This document shows, in pieces, positions 35,343 to 44,737 of a DNA stretch of 64,000 nucleotides; within the stretch, counting starts at the first letter, position 1, and each line of letters starts with the position of its first letter. Below the pieces are notes generated by a model that was not told where the DNA came from, searched no databases, and saw only the letters and a list, made by a program, of their open reading frames with translations. The stretch lies in contig NZ_RAHT01000003.1 in assembly GCF_004798935.1 (NCBI RefSeq), forward strand, positions 496,001-560,000, read 5' to 3'. The position numbers and the translations under genes are program-made. This DNA comes from Ningiella ruwaisensis (GTDB lineage: Bacteria > Pseudomonadota > Gammaproteobacteria > Enterobacterales > Alteromonadaceae).

Positions 35343-37847
35343 TTGAGTCAGGCAACTAAACGTGCCGTCATTCCAAGTGTTTTTCAGAACTGGTTTGAGC
35401 AAAAGAACTGGCGCCTACGCCCTTATCAAAAACAAATGGCGACTGCGTTTGTAAGGCGCGAATCCACTTTGCTCATTGCACCTACCGGCGCTGGCAAAAC
35501 CTTATCTGGCTTTTTGCCAAGCCTGATTGACCTGTATAAACAAAGCGAAGCAAGCCGCTCGGTAAAAAATGGCTCCTTAAAAATTAAAGGCTTACACACT
35601 TTATACATTTCGCCACTTAAAGCGCTTACCTACGATATTGAGAGAAATTTGCATCAACCTATTGAAGATATGCAGCTGAATATTGAAGTGGCAAGCAGAA
35701 CAGGAGATACCACAAGCTATCAGCGACAAAAACAACGGCGCAACCCACCAAATATCCTGCTAACCACGCCCGAGTCACTGATGCTGATGCTTTCATACGC
35801 AGACGCCCCGCAAATCTTTTCTTCTTTAAAATGCGTGATCATTGACGAAGTTCACAGTTTTGCCCATACCAAACGGGGCGACTTTACCTCCCTGGCATTA
35901 GCTAGGTTGTCTTACCTTTGTAGCGACTTTATCCGCTTTGGACTCTCTGCTACCGTTGCTTACCCTGATATTTTAGCTAGTTGGTTAGGCGAAAATGCTG
36001 AGCCGTGCCGTATCATTGAAGCAAAGAGCCGTATTAAGCCACGTGTTAAAATACTCAATTCCAAAGCCCGCATGCCCTTTGGCGGTTACATGGCCAAATA
36101 TGCCATAAAAGATGTTTATCTCGCGATTGAAAAAGCCAAAACGACGATAGTGTTTGTGAATACCCGCGCCAGTGCAGAGCTGATTTTTCAGGCGCTTTGG
36201 GAAGAAAATAGTAAAGTACTGCCTATCGCGATTTATCATGGCTCTCTAAGTAAAGACCAGCGCCAAAAAACAGAGCAAATGATGGCAAGCGGAAAGCTTA
36301 AAGCCATTGTCGCAACCTCGGCACTGGAGCTTGGTATTGACTGGGGCGATGTGGATTTAGTGATTCAAATGGGCGCACCGAAAGGTGTAAGTCGCTTGCT
36401 GCAACGAATAGGCCGCTCAAATCACCGCATGGATGAACCTTCCCAGGCATTGCTCGTGCCGGGCAACCGTTTTGAAGCACTTGAGTGCTTGTCGGCTATT
36501 GATGCGATTAAAAAAGGCGAGCTTGATGGTGATGCACCGCAATCGGGTGCGCTTGATATTATCCCGCAATTTATATTGAATTGTTTGTGCAGTGAGCCTG
36601 CAGGTATTGAACAAATTTTTGAGCAAGTTACTCAGGCTCCGCCATATCAGGCGCTTGATAAACAAACCTTCAAGCAACTTTGGTATTTCACTCAAGATGG
36701 GGGATACGCTCTGCAAGCTTACGAGCGATATAACCGACTCGAGGAAGTTGCTCCAAACACCTATAAGCCGGCAAATAAACGCGTAATCATGCGACATCGA
36801 CAAAACATCGGTACCATTGTTGAAGCTGGCAGATTGAAAGTGAAGCGTTTAAGACGTGCGCATCAAGGCAAGATTATCGGAGAAGTTGAAGAATACTTTG
36901 CCCAGCAGTTGGTCAAGGGCGATACCTTTTATTTTGCAGGCGAGGTGCTTCGTTTTGAAGGGATTAGAGATATGATCCTGGAGGCCAAACCCGGCAAAGC
37001 CAAAGAGCCTAAAATACCAAGCTATGTGGGCGGGCAAATGCCTCTTTCGACTTATTTGGCCGATGCTGTTCGCCAGTTGTTAAATGAACCCGACAGATGG
37101 CATGCCCTGCCTAAACAAGTGCGAGAATGGCTGGATTTACAAGTGGCCTTCAGCAAAATTCCGCAGGCCAATAAAGTGTTAATTGAGCAGTTTCCATTCA
37201 GGAAAGCCGAGTTTGTATTGTTTTACACATTCGAAGGCCGCTTAGCCAATCAGACCTTAGGTATGCTGATAACCAAACGGATGGAAAAAATGGGACTGCA
37301 ACCTTTGAGCTTTTCTATTACTGATTATGGACTTTCCATTTGTTCACTGAAGAAAGTCGAGCAAAAACATATCCCGCAGCTTTTTAACCCTGATATTCTC
37401 GGAGATGAGCTTGAAGACTGGATGCTTGAAGCAGCAATGCTAAAGCGTTCCTTTCGACGAGTAGCCGTTGTTAGCGGCTTAATAGAACAACAGTACCACA
37501 GCAGTAAAAAGACCATGCGTCAGGTCACATTTTCAAGTGATTTGATATACGATACATTGCGAGAATACGATAAAGATCATGTATTGCTGAGAGTCACCAG
37601 AGAAGATGCCGAACGTGAACTGCTGGATTTGTCTCGCACTGCAGATTTACTTATCCGCTTTGACGGTGCATTTGATTTTGTATGCTTAACAAAGCCTTCA
37701 CCAATGGCAATTCCCATTGTTCTGGACGTGCGCAGTGAGCAAGTGACAGGTGCTGGAACTCAGGCTCTGCTTGAACAAGCTAATCTGTATCAGGAGGCTG
37801 AAAATATGATGGAAGAAATACGTGAACTGCTTAGCAACGAAAACTGA
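35343..37847 (+). CDS. Ligase-associated Lhr-core DEXH helicase (TTG start)
   Basis: This 834-residue superfamily-2 helicase shows motif I APTGAGKTLSGFLPSL, Ia YISPLKAL, motif II DEVH (IIDEVHSFA) and motif III SAT. Helicase domain 2 carries ATSALELGIDWGDVDLVIQMG and QRIGRSNHR. The Lhr-core winged-helix and C-terminal domains follow, and the large extra C-terminal domain of full-length Lhr is absent. Members translocate 3' to 5' on single-stranded DNA and unwind duplexes. The TTG at 35343 has AAGGGAG about 7 bases upstream and is the likely start. Only about 44 bp separate it from the palindrome. PdeM follows after 34 bp. Confidence 0.93.
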   Translation: MSQATKRAVIPSVFQNWFEQKNWRLRPYQKQMATAFVRRESTLLIAPTGAGKTLSGFLPSLIDLYKQSEASRSVKNGSLKIKGLHTLYISPLKALTYDIERNLHQPIEDMQLNIEVASRTGDTTSYQRQKQRRNPPNILLTTPESLMLMLSYADAPQIFSSLKCVIIDEVHSFAHTKRGDFTSLALARLSYLCSDFIRFGLSATVAYPDILASWLGENAEPCRIIEAKSRIKPRVKILNSKARMPFGGYMAKYAIKDVYLAIEKAKTTIVFVNTRASAELIFQALWEENSKVLPIAIYHGSLSKDQRQKTEQMMASGKLKAIVATSALELGIDWGDVDLVIQMGAPKGVSRLLQRIGRSNHRMDEPSQALLVPGNRFEALECLSAIDAIKKGELDGDAPQSGALDIIPQFILNCLCSEPAGIEQIFEQVTQAPPYQALDKQTFKQLWYFTQDGGYALQAYERYNRLEEVAPNTYKPANKRVIMRHRQNIGTIVEAGRLKVKRLRRAHQGKIIGEVEEYFAQQLVKGDTFYFAGEVLRFEGIRDMILEAKPGKAKEPKIPSYVGGQMPLSTYLADAVRQLLNEPDRWHALPKQVREWLDLQVAFSKIPQANKVLIEQFPFRKAEFVLFYTFEGRLANQTLGMLITKRMEKMGLQPLSFSITDYGLSICSLKKVEQKHIPQLFNPDILGDELEDWMLEAAMLKRSFRRVAVVSGLIEQQYHSSKKTMRQVTFSSDLIYDTLREYDKDHVLLRVTREDAERELLDLSRTADLLIRFDGAFDFVCLTKPSPMAIPIVLDVRSEQVTGAGTQALLEQANLYQEAENMMEEIRELLSNEN

Positions 37848-37881
37848 TATAAAACAAGAATAAATAATAAACAATAAATAA

Positions 37882-38595
37882 ATGATAAATTCTGAAAAGC
37901 TCAAATCCCTGGTGCTTGAAAATACTGTGATCCCGTTCAAATTCGCTTCACAGCGATTTTTAGCGGATGGAAGAGCTGTTTTATTCTGGCCAGAACAAGA
38001 CCTGCTTGTTTTTTCAGATCTACATTTTGAAAAAGGCAGTTTCTTAACGCAGTTTGCTCATCCGGTGCCCCGCTTTGACACGCGAGAAACAGTAAAACGT
38101 ATGTCCCAACTCATATCAGAATATCAGCCAAAAACGGTGCTTTGTTTGGGAGACAGTTTTCATGATGTAAATGCACGGTCTCGCATCGAGAAAGAAGATC
38201 TTGAGAACATTAATCAATTGGTGATGCAAACTAAACGCTGGGTGTGGATATTAGGCAACCATGACCCTGATATCCCTGAAACGCTTGCCGGTGAGCGTGC
38301 TCATAGTCTTTTACTTGATGAAATTCTTTTTGTTCATGAGCCTGAAGATATCTCAAATCATACTCATTGCAAAGCACAAGTAGTTGGACACTTTCATCCA
38401 AAAACGTCTTATAAATTGACGCATAAAAAGGTCACCGGAAAGTCTTTTGTATTCGATGAAAAGCTCCTGCTAATGCCGGCTTTTGGCAAATATACGGGTG
38501 GGCTATCGACTAGCAGTGAGATCATAGGCTCACTGGTAAATAAAAATAATTGTCAAATAATGTTGACGTTCAACAAAAAGCTGTTTATGTTATAA
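37882..38595 (+). CDS. Ligase-associated metallophosphoesterase (PdeM/MPE-like)
   Basis: The 237-residue calcineurin-fold enzyme has the ordered metal motifs DLHFEKGS (about 49-56), LGDSFHD (about 90-96), GNHDPDIP (about 126-133), HE (about 153) and GHFHPK (about 171-176). This is the fourth member of the ligase-associated repair set; the Pseudomonas homologue is a manganese-dependent single-strand DNA endonuclease. It is 34 bp downstream of the helicase in the same direction. The leader is very A/T-rich with no clear ribosome-binding site. Confidence 0.92.
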   Translation: MINSEKLKSLVLENTVIPFKFASQRFLADGRAVLFWPEQDLLVFSDLHFEKGSFLTQFAHPVPRFDTRETVKRMSQLISEYQPKTVLCLGDSFHDVNARSRIEKEDLENINQLVMQTKRWVWILGNHDPDIPETLAGERAHSLLLDEILFVHEPEDISNHTHCKAQVVGHFHPKTSYKLTHKKVTGKSFVFDEKLLLMPAFGKYTGGLSTSSEIIGSLVNKNNCQIMLTFNKKLFML

Positions 38596-38674
38596 AAATC
38601 CATACTTTAGAACTGGTCAAAAACAGCAAAAGATTGTTTTAAAACCGGTTTTTAACGGACGTAAACTCGCATTT

Positions 38675-39520
38675 ATGTACAATTTGGACAAGCTCTTTAG
38701 CACCTCGAATAAAAATAAAAATGGGGTGGCGCAGAATGGCGCGTCATATTTTTTGTGCTTTGCTTTAAGCTTTGCGGCATTTGTGTGCTCGATGGGTACA
38801 CTTCAAGCCAAGCAAATTGTGCTCAGCTCTTCTCCGATACACGATGAGTTTAAAATTGCAGAGCAAATGCTGGAAGAAGCTTATGCGCAGGTTGGTCATA
38901 CGCTACGCTATCAGGATTTGCCGTATACCCGCAGTATTGTCAGTGCAAATGTAGGTGTGATTGATGGATTGTCATTGCGCCTGGAGCAACACACTCAAAA
39001 CTACCCGAACCTGATCCGCATTAATGTCGCATTGCTCAATAGTAAAACACTTGTGGTCATTAATAAAAAGCTATGTCCAAATTGTGACATCGGCAAGCTT
39101 CGTTCGATTGGCGCGGTTTCTGGATTTGAATTTCCTGAATCAAAACTGCAGCTAGAAGATAATACTAATTTAAAAATTGAATTAGCAGAGCATCACCGGC
39201 TCTTTACGTTTTTTGAGGCAGGCAGAGTCAATGCCATTGTAACCAGCAATTTATTTTTGCCAGATAGGCTAAGAGACACCCAAAAGTACCGGTATGTACA
39301 AATCGCCGAGCAAGATGTCTATCATTTTGTTCACAAGCAACATCAGGCATTGGCAAAACAGCTTGATGTGGCTTTATCACAAATTAAGCTTGATTATGCA
39401 AATCAACTTAAACAATCAGGCCCAGCAGAGACTGAAGAGTTGCCTCAGCGAGGGCCAGTGAATGATTTCAAGCCGCTTATGCAGCAACTTAGCACAAACT
39501 TAAGTATTGTGTCTGATTAA
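38675..39520 (+). CDS. Periplasmic solute-binding-like protein (SBP type 2)
   Basis: The 281-residue exported protein has an N-terminal hydrophilic stretch, then a signal core (SYFLCFALSFAAFVCSMGTLQA, in two parts, about 24-45). The mature part resembles amino-acid-type periplasmic binding folds used as stand-alone sensors in Alteromonadales: EQMLEEAYAQVGHTLRY, LPYTRSIVSANVG, IDGLSLRLE, and EAGRVNAIVTSNL. No permease or ATPase is adjacent, so transport is not implied. LCPNCD gives one likely disulphide. The exact ligand is unknown. It converges with aguB. Confidence 0.72.
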   Translation: MYNLDKLFSTSNKNKNGVAQNGASYFLCFALSFAAFVCSMGTLQAKQIVLSSSPIHDEFKIAEQMLEEAYAQVGHTLRYQDLPYTRSIVSANVGVIDGLSLRLEQHTQNYPNLIRINVALLNSKTLVVINKKLCPNCDIGKLRSIGAVSGFEFPESKLQLEDNTNLKIELAEHHRLFTFFEAGRVNAIVTSNLFLPDRLRDTQKYRYVQIAEQDVYHFVHKQHQALAKQLDVALSQIKLDYANQLKQSGPAETEELPQRGPVNDFKPLMQQLSTNLSIVSD

Positions 39521-39549
39521 AGCGTTTTCTTGTTTTTGATGTTACGCGC

Positions 39550-40452
39550 TTATTTGCCCCAGCGTTTGCTTAGACCATCGTAGGCATCAATACGTCGGTC
39601 ACGAAAATACGGCCAAATACGTTTGATGTTTTCAGTACGGTTTAAATCCAGCTCAACGCTTAAAACTTCTTCTTTATCATCACTTGCCATAGCAAGCACT
39701 TCACCTTGCGGGCCTGCTATAAAGCTATGTCCCCAAAACTGAATGCCAACATCTGCTTCATTTGGAGAGGCTTCAAAACCTACCCGATTTGCCACAATAA
39801 CAGGTACTGAGTTTGCTACCGCATGCGCACGCTGTATGGTTTCCCATGCGCCTTGTTGACGGCCTTGTTCGTCGTGTGGATCCGTTCTATCCCAGCCAAT
39901 TGCCGTTGGATAAAATAATATTTGTGCGCCGTTCATTGCCATTAAGCGAGCGGCTTCCGGATACCATTGATCCCAACACACTAAAACACCCAATCGCCCT
40001 ACGCTTGTGTCAATTGGCTCAAAGCCTGTGTCACCAGGCGTAAAATAAAACTTTTCGTAAAAGCCTGGATCATCTGGAATGTGCATTTTGCGGTAAGTCC
40101 CGGCAATTTGCTCGCTACGGTCAAACACAACTGCTGTATTGTGATACAGACCTGCAGCACGCTTCTCAAACAGCGAAGTCACCAGCACCACATTACACTC
40201 TTTGGCCAGCTTTCCGAAAAATGCGCTTGCTTCGCCGGGAATAGGCTCGGCTAAATCAAACACACTCACATCTTCTGTTTGGCAAAAATATAAGGTTGAA
40301 TGTAGCTCCTGTAATAGAATGCACTCGCAACCCTCAGACGCTAATACTCTTACACGTTCGGCGGATTTAGCCCAGTTTTCATGTTTGTTGTTCGAGGCAA
40401 CCGACTGCTGAACCAGTCCTACTTTTAAGGTGCTTTTACGGTTAGGCGTCAT
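39550..40452 (-). CDS. aguB: AguB, N-carbamoylputrescine amidase
   Basis: The 300-residue nitrilase-superfamily enzyme converts N-carbamoylputrescine to putrescine, CO2 and ammonia. The catalytic triad is visible as Glu in ILLQELHSTLYFC (about 45), Lys in YRKMHIPDDPGFYEKFYF (about 124) and Cys in VLVCWDQWYPEAARL (about 161). The downstream GWDRTDPHDEQG segment is typical of AguB. Its start overlaps the aguA end by 11 bp, so aguA-aguB are one unit completing agmatine to putrescine. Confidence 0.95.
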   Translation of the reverse strand: MTPNRKSTLKVGLVQQSVASNNKHENWAKSAERVRVLASEGCECILLQELHSTLYFCQTEDVSVFDLAEPIPGEASAFFGKLAKECNVVLVTSLFEKRAAGLYHNTAVVFDRSEQIAGTYRKMHIPDDPGFYEKFYFTPGDTGFEPIDTSVGRLGVLVCWDQWYPEAARLMAMNGAQILFYPTAIGWDRTDPHDEQGRQQGAWETIQRAHAVANSVPVIVANRVGFEASPNEADVGIQFWGHSFIAGPQGEVLAMASDDKEEVLSVELDLNRTENIKRIWPYFRDRRIDAYDGLSKRWGK

Positions 40453-41548
40453 AAACAGAGACTCCTTTTTTCATTTGATTTAAGACTTCAGGTTGCAAGG
40501 TATTGACAGGGATTTGCATAGTAATGCAGTGCAGTGAACCAAATTGCTGAACAATGGCAGAGCAATCTACAGCCACTATGCGATGATTAGGAAAGGCTTT
40601 TTGTAAGGTATTTAATGCCTGTTCATCTTCATTTTGAAGGTAAACGGGCGCGAGGACGCAATCATTACAAATTAAAAAATTAGCGTAAGATGCAGGCAAT
40701 CGCTCACCGTCGCTGTTTCGCATATCTGGGAGCGGCAGTTCAAATATTTCATAGTCAGAAAATGCCTGCTCTAACTCAAATTTAAGGGCAGTTAGCCCTG
40801 TAAAATGCTCATCATCGGGTCGATTATAAGCACTTTGCATTACTAACCCTCGCAGTGGTGTAAAGCGCGCCAGTGTATCTATGTGTCCGTCAGTATCATC
40901 ACCCGTTAAATGCCCATTTTGAAAAACATGACACTGGCGAGCACCAAGCAAGTCTGTAAACACAGATTCATAGTCTTGCATTGTGTGTTCACTGTTGCGC
41001 TTTGGGTTAAACAAACATGAAGCCGTGCTCATTAAAATCTGATTCTGGTCGATTTCAATGGCACCGCCCTCTAGCACCGTATCGCAAGACACCAGCGATA
41101 ACTGACACAACTGACTTAATTGTTGATTAACAAGGTTATCTTTGCGGGCATCAAATTTTTGCCCCCAACCATTGAATACAAATTCAACCGGTTGATTTCC
41201 GCGCGCAGTCTCGCAGCTAAGAAAAACATAGTCGCGTGTCCATGTATCATTAAACTCAGCTTGAAAAATAAGCACAGGTAAATGCAAATCGATCATGGAT
41301 TTGGCCAAGCCAATGTCTTTTTGATGACAAAGCAATATTACGCCAGCTCCGGCATCTGCAATGGCCTTTATCAGCTTAACGTAAGTTGTGCGAGCTTCGT
41401 TTATCCAGGGTTGCCAATCACTTTCATCATGTGGCCAAGCCAAAACAACGGCTTCTTGTTCTGCCCATTCGGGGAGAAGCGTTCGCTGCGGCAAAATGGC
41501 ATTGAAGTCTTTGTCACTTAAAATCGCTTTTTCCTGCTTATTGGTCAT
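40442..41548 (-). CDS. aguA: AguA, agmatine deiminase
   Basis: The 368-residue guanidino-group enzyme hydrolyses agmatine to N-carbamoylputrescine and ammonia. It shows LAWPHDESDW, WTRDYVFLS, and LEGGAIEIDQ. The sequence ends NGHLTGDDTDGHIDTLARF and FGSLHCITMQIPV, with the nucleophilic Cys near residue 350. It overlaps aguB at its 3' end and starts 11 bp after the TonB receptor stop, so all three are probably co-transcribed. No arginine decarboxylase is in this window to supply agmatine. Confidence 0.95.
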   Translation of the reverse strand: MTNKQEKAILSDKDFNAILPQRTLLPEWAEQEAVVLAWPHDESDWQPWINEARTTYVKLIKAIADAGAGVILLCHQKDIGLAKSMIDLHLPVLIFQAEFNDTWTRDYVFLSCETARGNQPVEFVFNGWGQKFDARKDNLVNQQLSQLCQLSLVSCDTVLEGGAIEIDQNQILMSTASCLFNPKRNSEHTMQDYESVFTDLLGARQCHVFQNGHLTGDDTDGHIDTLARFTPLRGLVMQSAYNRPDDEHFTGLTALKFELEQAFSDYEIFELPLPDMRNSDGERLPASYANFLICNDCVLAPVYLQNEDEQALNTLQKAFPNHRIVAVDCSAIVQQFGSLHCITMQIPVNTLQPEVLNQMKKGVSVYDA

Positions 41549-41559
41549 AAGCTTATTCC

Positions 41560-43740
41560 TTACAAAATCCAGTTTACGCTCACAAAGGCGCGACGCGGTT
41601 GACCGACAAAATAGCGATAATTACCAAAGGCGAAATCAGCGCGCTCCGCATAATCCTCATCTAATGCGTTAAATATGCCCAGCTTGATTGACATAGTATC
41701 GCTTACAGCATATCTCAAGGTTAAATCAAGCAAAGAATGCCCTTCGTATTCTGCCGTATTTTCGGGGTCGAGATAGTATGCTGAGAGTGTCTGCCAGGCA
41801 AGTTCTGTTTCAAATTTTTCGGTGGCTTGCCACAGCACTTGCGCGGCGAATATTCTATCAGGCGAGGTATCCACACGATTGCCCTCAATAGGCGTGTCTG
41901 TAATGGCTAAATTGCTTTCATAACGATGGCGCTGAAAGGTAAGGTTTGTGGACAAACGCAAGTTTGACAGCACTTGCCAGCGATACTCTAACTCAAGCCC
42001 TTGATGAGAAGTTTCACCATCAGTGACATTTTGCCGGTTTGTATCACTGATAATGACATTTTCTTTGGCCATATCATATGCGGCAAGATGCAAGCTATGA
42101 TTATAAATTGAATATCTCACTCCTGCTTCCACAGCATCCATATCGACCTCGTCCAAATCTGCGGTCACCTGGTTATTTTGTAAGCGAAACAGTTCTGTTG
42201 CCTGGGGCGCTCTGAAGCCTTGACTATATTTGACATAGCTCATTAATGCGTCTGAGAAGCGATATTCCAGCGTTGCCGATGGCGAAAAGCTGCTGAAACT
42301 CACAGTTTGGTCAGGCGGGCGAGAGAAACGGCATACCGCCACATCTGATTCACATGCACTGCCGTCGCTCAACTTGTTGTTGTAGTCATACTCACTTCGC
42401 TCCACCCTGGCGCCCAATATAAATGATAAGTCCCCTGCATTCCATTTTGCCTGAGCGAAGGCTGCCATTACTATGGCATCAACCTCATAATTATAATGTT
42501 CACCTTCTGGAATGCTGGGAGAAAATGGCTGGTCTTGCGTCTCAATGAGGCTTGCCTGGGTAAAATCTGCGTCGATACCGCTAATAAGCTCGGCACCAGC
42601 AAAGCGGCTATCATACTGAACTTGAAGCCCTACGCTCGAGTGTTCATTTTCCTCTAATGCTTGCCACGGTAAAAAATGTTGTAAAAACTGCATGTCGTTA
42701 TAGCGCACATAGGGCGTAATGCTTAAACGGTCTGTATCTGTGGTTTTGACAAATTGGGAATAGGCGCGTAAGGATTTTACGTCACGAAAAGCCTCTGGGT
42801 TGGGATTGATCCTTCTTAGGCCTTTGTCTTCGTATGCTCTAAAGCCTTGTATGAAGCCCGCAGTTTCTTGGTTGAGATTGGCGATATCAACTACCGTTTT
42901 ATTGCGCCAGCTATGGTTTTCAGAGGAATTGTTACCAAAAGGCGCTACGTGTTCATAAACTAAAGTCGCTTTTTGCTGATCATATCCACTCTCGGTTTGA
43001 AAGCCATTTTCCTGATTTGCATTTCCGTAAGCTAAAAACGCGCTATTGTCAGACTCCCACTGATATTGCCCCGACAATCTGGCAAAATCGTAGGCTCCCA
43101 CCTGCACGCCAATAGATGAGCTTCGTTCAAAAGCAGAGGGCGTAATAATGTTAATCGCGCCATGTAGAGCATTTGTGCCGTATAGCGTACTTGCAGGCCC
43201 TTTTAACACCTCAATGCGTGCGGCTTGCTCTGTATTGCTATCAAATAGTTGGTTGGCATTACAAAAACCGGGTGCACGCAGACTAATCCCGTCCAAAGCC
43301 ATGAAAAAGGCACCGCAGCTTCCTGCACCGGTCAAAACGGGTGAGCGTATGGCAGTGAGGTGCTCCTGTCCATTTCCTCGACTAATCCAGGTTCCGGCAA
43401 TGCGAGAGGTAATCTGATTAATATGTTGCGCTTCTATTCGTTCAATCATGTCTTGGTTGATAACCGATACACTTGCCGGCACATCAACAGTGCTTTGCGC
43501 TTGTCGCGAAGCTGTTACGCTGATTGTTTCAAGCGCTGAGTTTTGAGTGCTTGGCGCATCAACAAGGTCTCTTGCTGTACCAAAGCTTGAAAAAAGCGTC
43601 AGACTTAGACCCAGGCTCAAGCTCAATGTTGACAGTAGAGGGCAAAAAGCGTGCTTAAAGGCTTTAGTAGCCGTTTGCTCTGAAACATTATCAGTGCGCT
43701 TAAAGATAAGGGGTCTTCGATACAGCGTTTGCTTAATCAT
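41560..43740 (-). CDS. TonB-dependent outer-membrane receptor
   Basis: The 726-residue receptor has an extended signal region (hydrophobic core at about 36-52), a TonB-box-like ETISVTAS (about 70-77) and a plug domain with PASVSVINQDMIERI and RIEVLKGPASTLYGTNALHGAINI. A 22-strand-type beta-barrel ends in a C-terminal Trp-Ile-Leu run. Two cysteine pairs in the plug (SCGAFF...GFCNANQ) are distinctive and may bind or gate ligand. It leads aguA-aguB with 11 bp between, suggesting uptake of a polyamine-related or arginine-derived compound. This is unusual for TonB receptors, and the ligand is inference. No clear Fur box was found upstream. Confidence 0.9.
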   Translation of the reverse strand: MIKQTLYRRPLIFKRTDNVSEQTATKAFKHAFCPLLSTLSLSLGLSLTLFSSFGTARDLVDAPSTQNSALETISVTASRQAQSTVDVPASVSVINQDMIERIEAQHINQITSRIAGTWISRGNGQEHLTAIRSPVLTGAGSCGAFFMALDGISLRAPGFCNANQLFDSNTEQAARIEVLKGPASTLYGTNALHGAINIITPSAFERSSSIGVQVGAYDFARLSGQYQWESDNSAFLAYGNANQENGFQTESGYDQQKATLVYEHVAPFGNNSSENHSWRNKTVVDIANLNQETAGFIQGFRAYEDKGLRRINPNPEAFRDVKSLRAYSQFVKTTDTDRLSITPYVRYNDMQFLQHFLPWQALEENEHSSVGLQVQYDSRFAGAELISGIDADFTQASLIETQDQPFSPSIPEGEHYNYEVDAIVMAAFAQAKWNAGDLSFILGARVERSEYDYNNKLSDGSACESDVAVCRFSRPPDQTVSFSSFSPSATLEYRFSDALMSYVKYSQGFRAPQATELFRLQNNQVTADLDEVDMDAVEAGVRYSIYNHSLHLAAYDMAKENVIISDTNRQNVTDGETSHQGLELEYRWQVLSNLRLSTNLTFQRHRYESNLAITDTPIEGNRVDTSPDRIFAAQVLWQATEKFETELAWQTLSAYYLDPENTAEYEGHSLLDLTLRYAVSDTMSIKLGIFNALDEDYAERADFAFGNYRYFVGQPRRAFVSVNWIL

Positions 43741-43813
43741 TGTATTCCTAACGTTTAATTAAAGGAGAATGCGAATAAAAAATGAATAATGAGTCAGTAA
43801 AAAGCGAAAAAGC

Positions 43814-44545
43814 TTACTTTAGATGCCTGCCACCGTTTAGGTGCAAAGTTTGGCCGGTAACGTAGTCACTTTGCAGCAAATAATTGACCGCTTTTACCGC
43901 CTCCTGCGCTCCCGGACAAATTTCTAAAAGTGATTTTTTTAAGGCTTTTTGTCGATATTCTTCGCTATCGTCGTCATTGAACATTACCAAGGCAGGCGCG
44001 ATGCAGTTTACTTTTACTTTTGGCGCAAACAAGGCGCTGAAAGATAAGCTTAGGTTGTGAAGCGCAGCTTTACTTGCCGCATACGCGATATGTTTTTTGC
44101 TGCCTTTTTCCTGCACATAATCTGTCATGTGGATGATATCACTCATACCATGGTTATTTTTGAGTAGCGATTCAAAGGCAAGGTTTAATCGATAGGGGGT
44201 GTTTGCATGCACCTGCATCATTTTATTAAAAAGCGCATCGTAGTCGTCGCTTTGTGACTCTTGATCCCAATCTGACGCATTATGAATAATTCCGCGCAAA
44301 CAATCAGTCTGCGCCTTGATCTTTTCAATGCAGTCATCAACACCTTGTTTAGTCGCAAAATCGGCATGTATAGCGACGGCACCAAGCTTACGCAATTGCT
44401 CCACTGATGGTTTTTCACTGCGATATGTTATAATCACAGGTAGATTTTGTTCGAGAAGACTGTGCGCGATGGCCAATCCAAGGCGCTGCGCGCCGCCTGT
44501 GATTAAAATAGGTGCTGAATTTCTTGCAGAGGTATGTGCTGGCAT
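43814..44545 (-). CDS. folM: FolM-like dihydromonapterin reductase
   Basis: The 243-residue short-chain dehydrogenase has TGGAQRLGLAIAHSLLEQ (Rossmann Gly motif, about 16-33), NASDW, and YAASKAALHN with the catalytic Tyr-xxx-Lys at about 155-159. It ends LNGGRHLK. FolM reduces dihydromonapterin to tetrahydromonapterin, a cofactor for phenylalanine hydroxylase in several gammaproteobacteria, and has weak dihydrofolate reductase activity. It is divergent from folE, which supplies the pterin precursor; this pairing supports FolM over another SDR. The TonB receptor follows on the same strand after 73 bp. Confidence 0.85.
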   Translation of the reverse strand: MPAHTSARNSAPILITGGAQRLGLAIAHSLLEQNLPVIITYRSEKPSVEQLRKLGAVAIHADFATKQGVDDCIEKIKAQTDCLRGIIHNASDWDQESQSDDYDALFNKMMQVHANTPYRLNLAFESLLKNNHGMSDIIHMTDYVQEKGSKKHIAYAASKAALHNLSLSFSALFAPKVKVNCIAPALVMFNDDDSEEYRQKALKKSLLEICPGAQEAVKAVNYLLQSDYVTGQTLHLNGGRHLK

Positions 44546-44737
44546 AAGCTGGTAAAACGCCTTTTTTGGTAGTTTATTCGTCTAAATGATCGAAATTAAA
44601 AATCTGCAGTGGGTACGTAAATTTACACTGGCAAGATCGTGTTTTTTAGTACTTAAGCATAAAGTCGAATCACATTGTAAACCATTCACGCGTGTAATTG
44701 CGTATATGGATTTACAAATTAAATAGATGGACACAGT

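Noticed and set aside
36417-36803. 128-residue antisense frame in the helicase gene
   Set aside because: Fully covered by the Lhr-core helicase, whose motifs are intact; no ribosome-binding site or domain.
43741-43813. Fur box upstream of the TonB receptor
   Set aside because: The A/T-rich stretch has a few GAATAA-like steps but no dyad near the Fur consensus.
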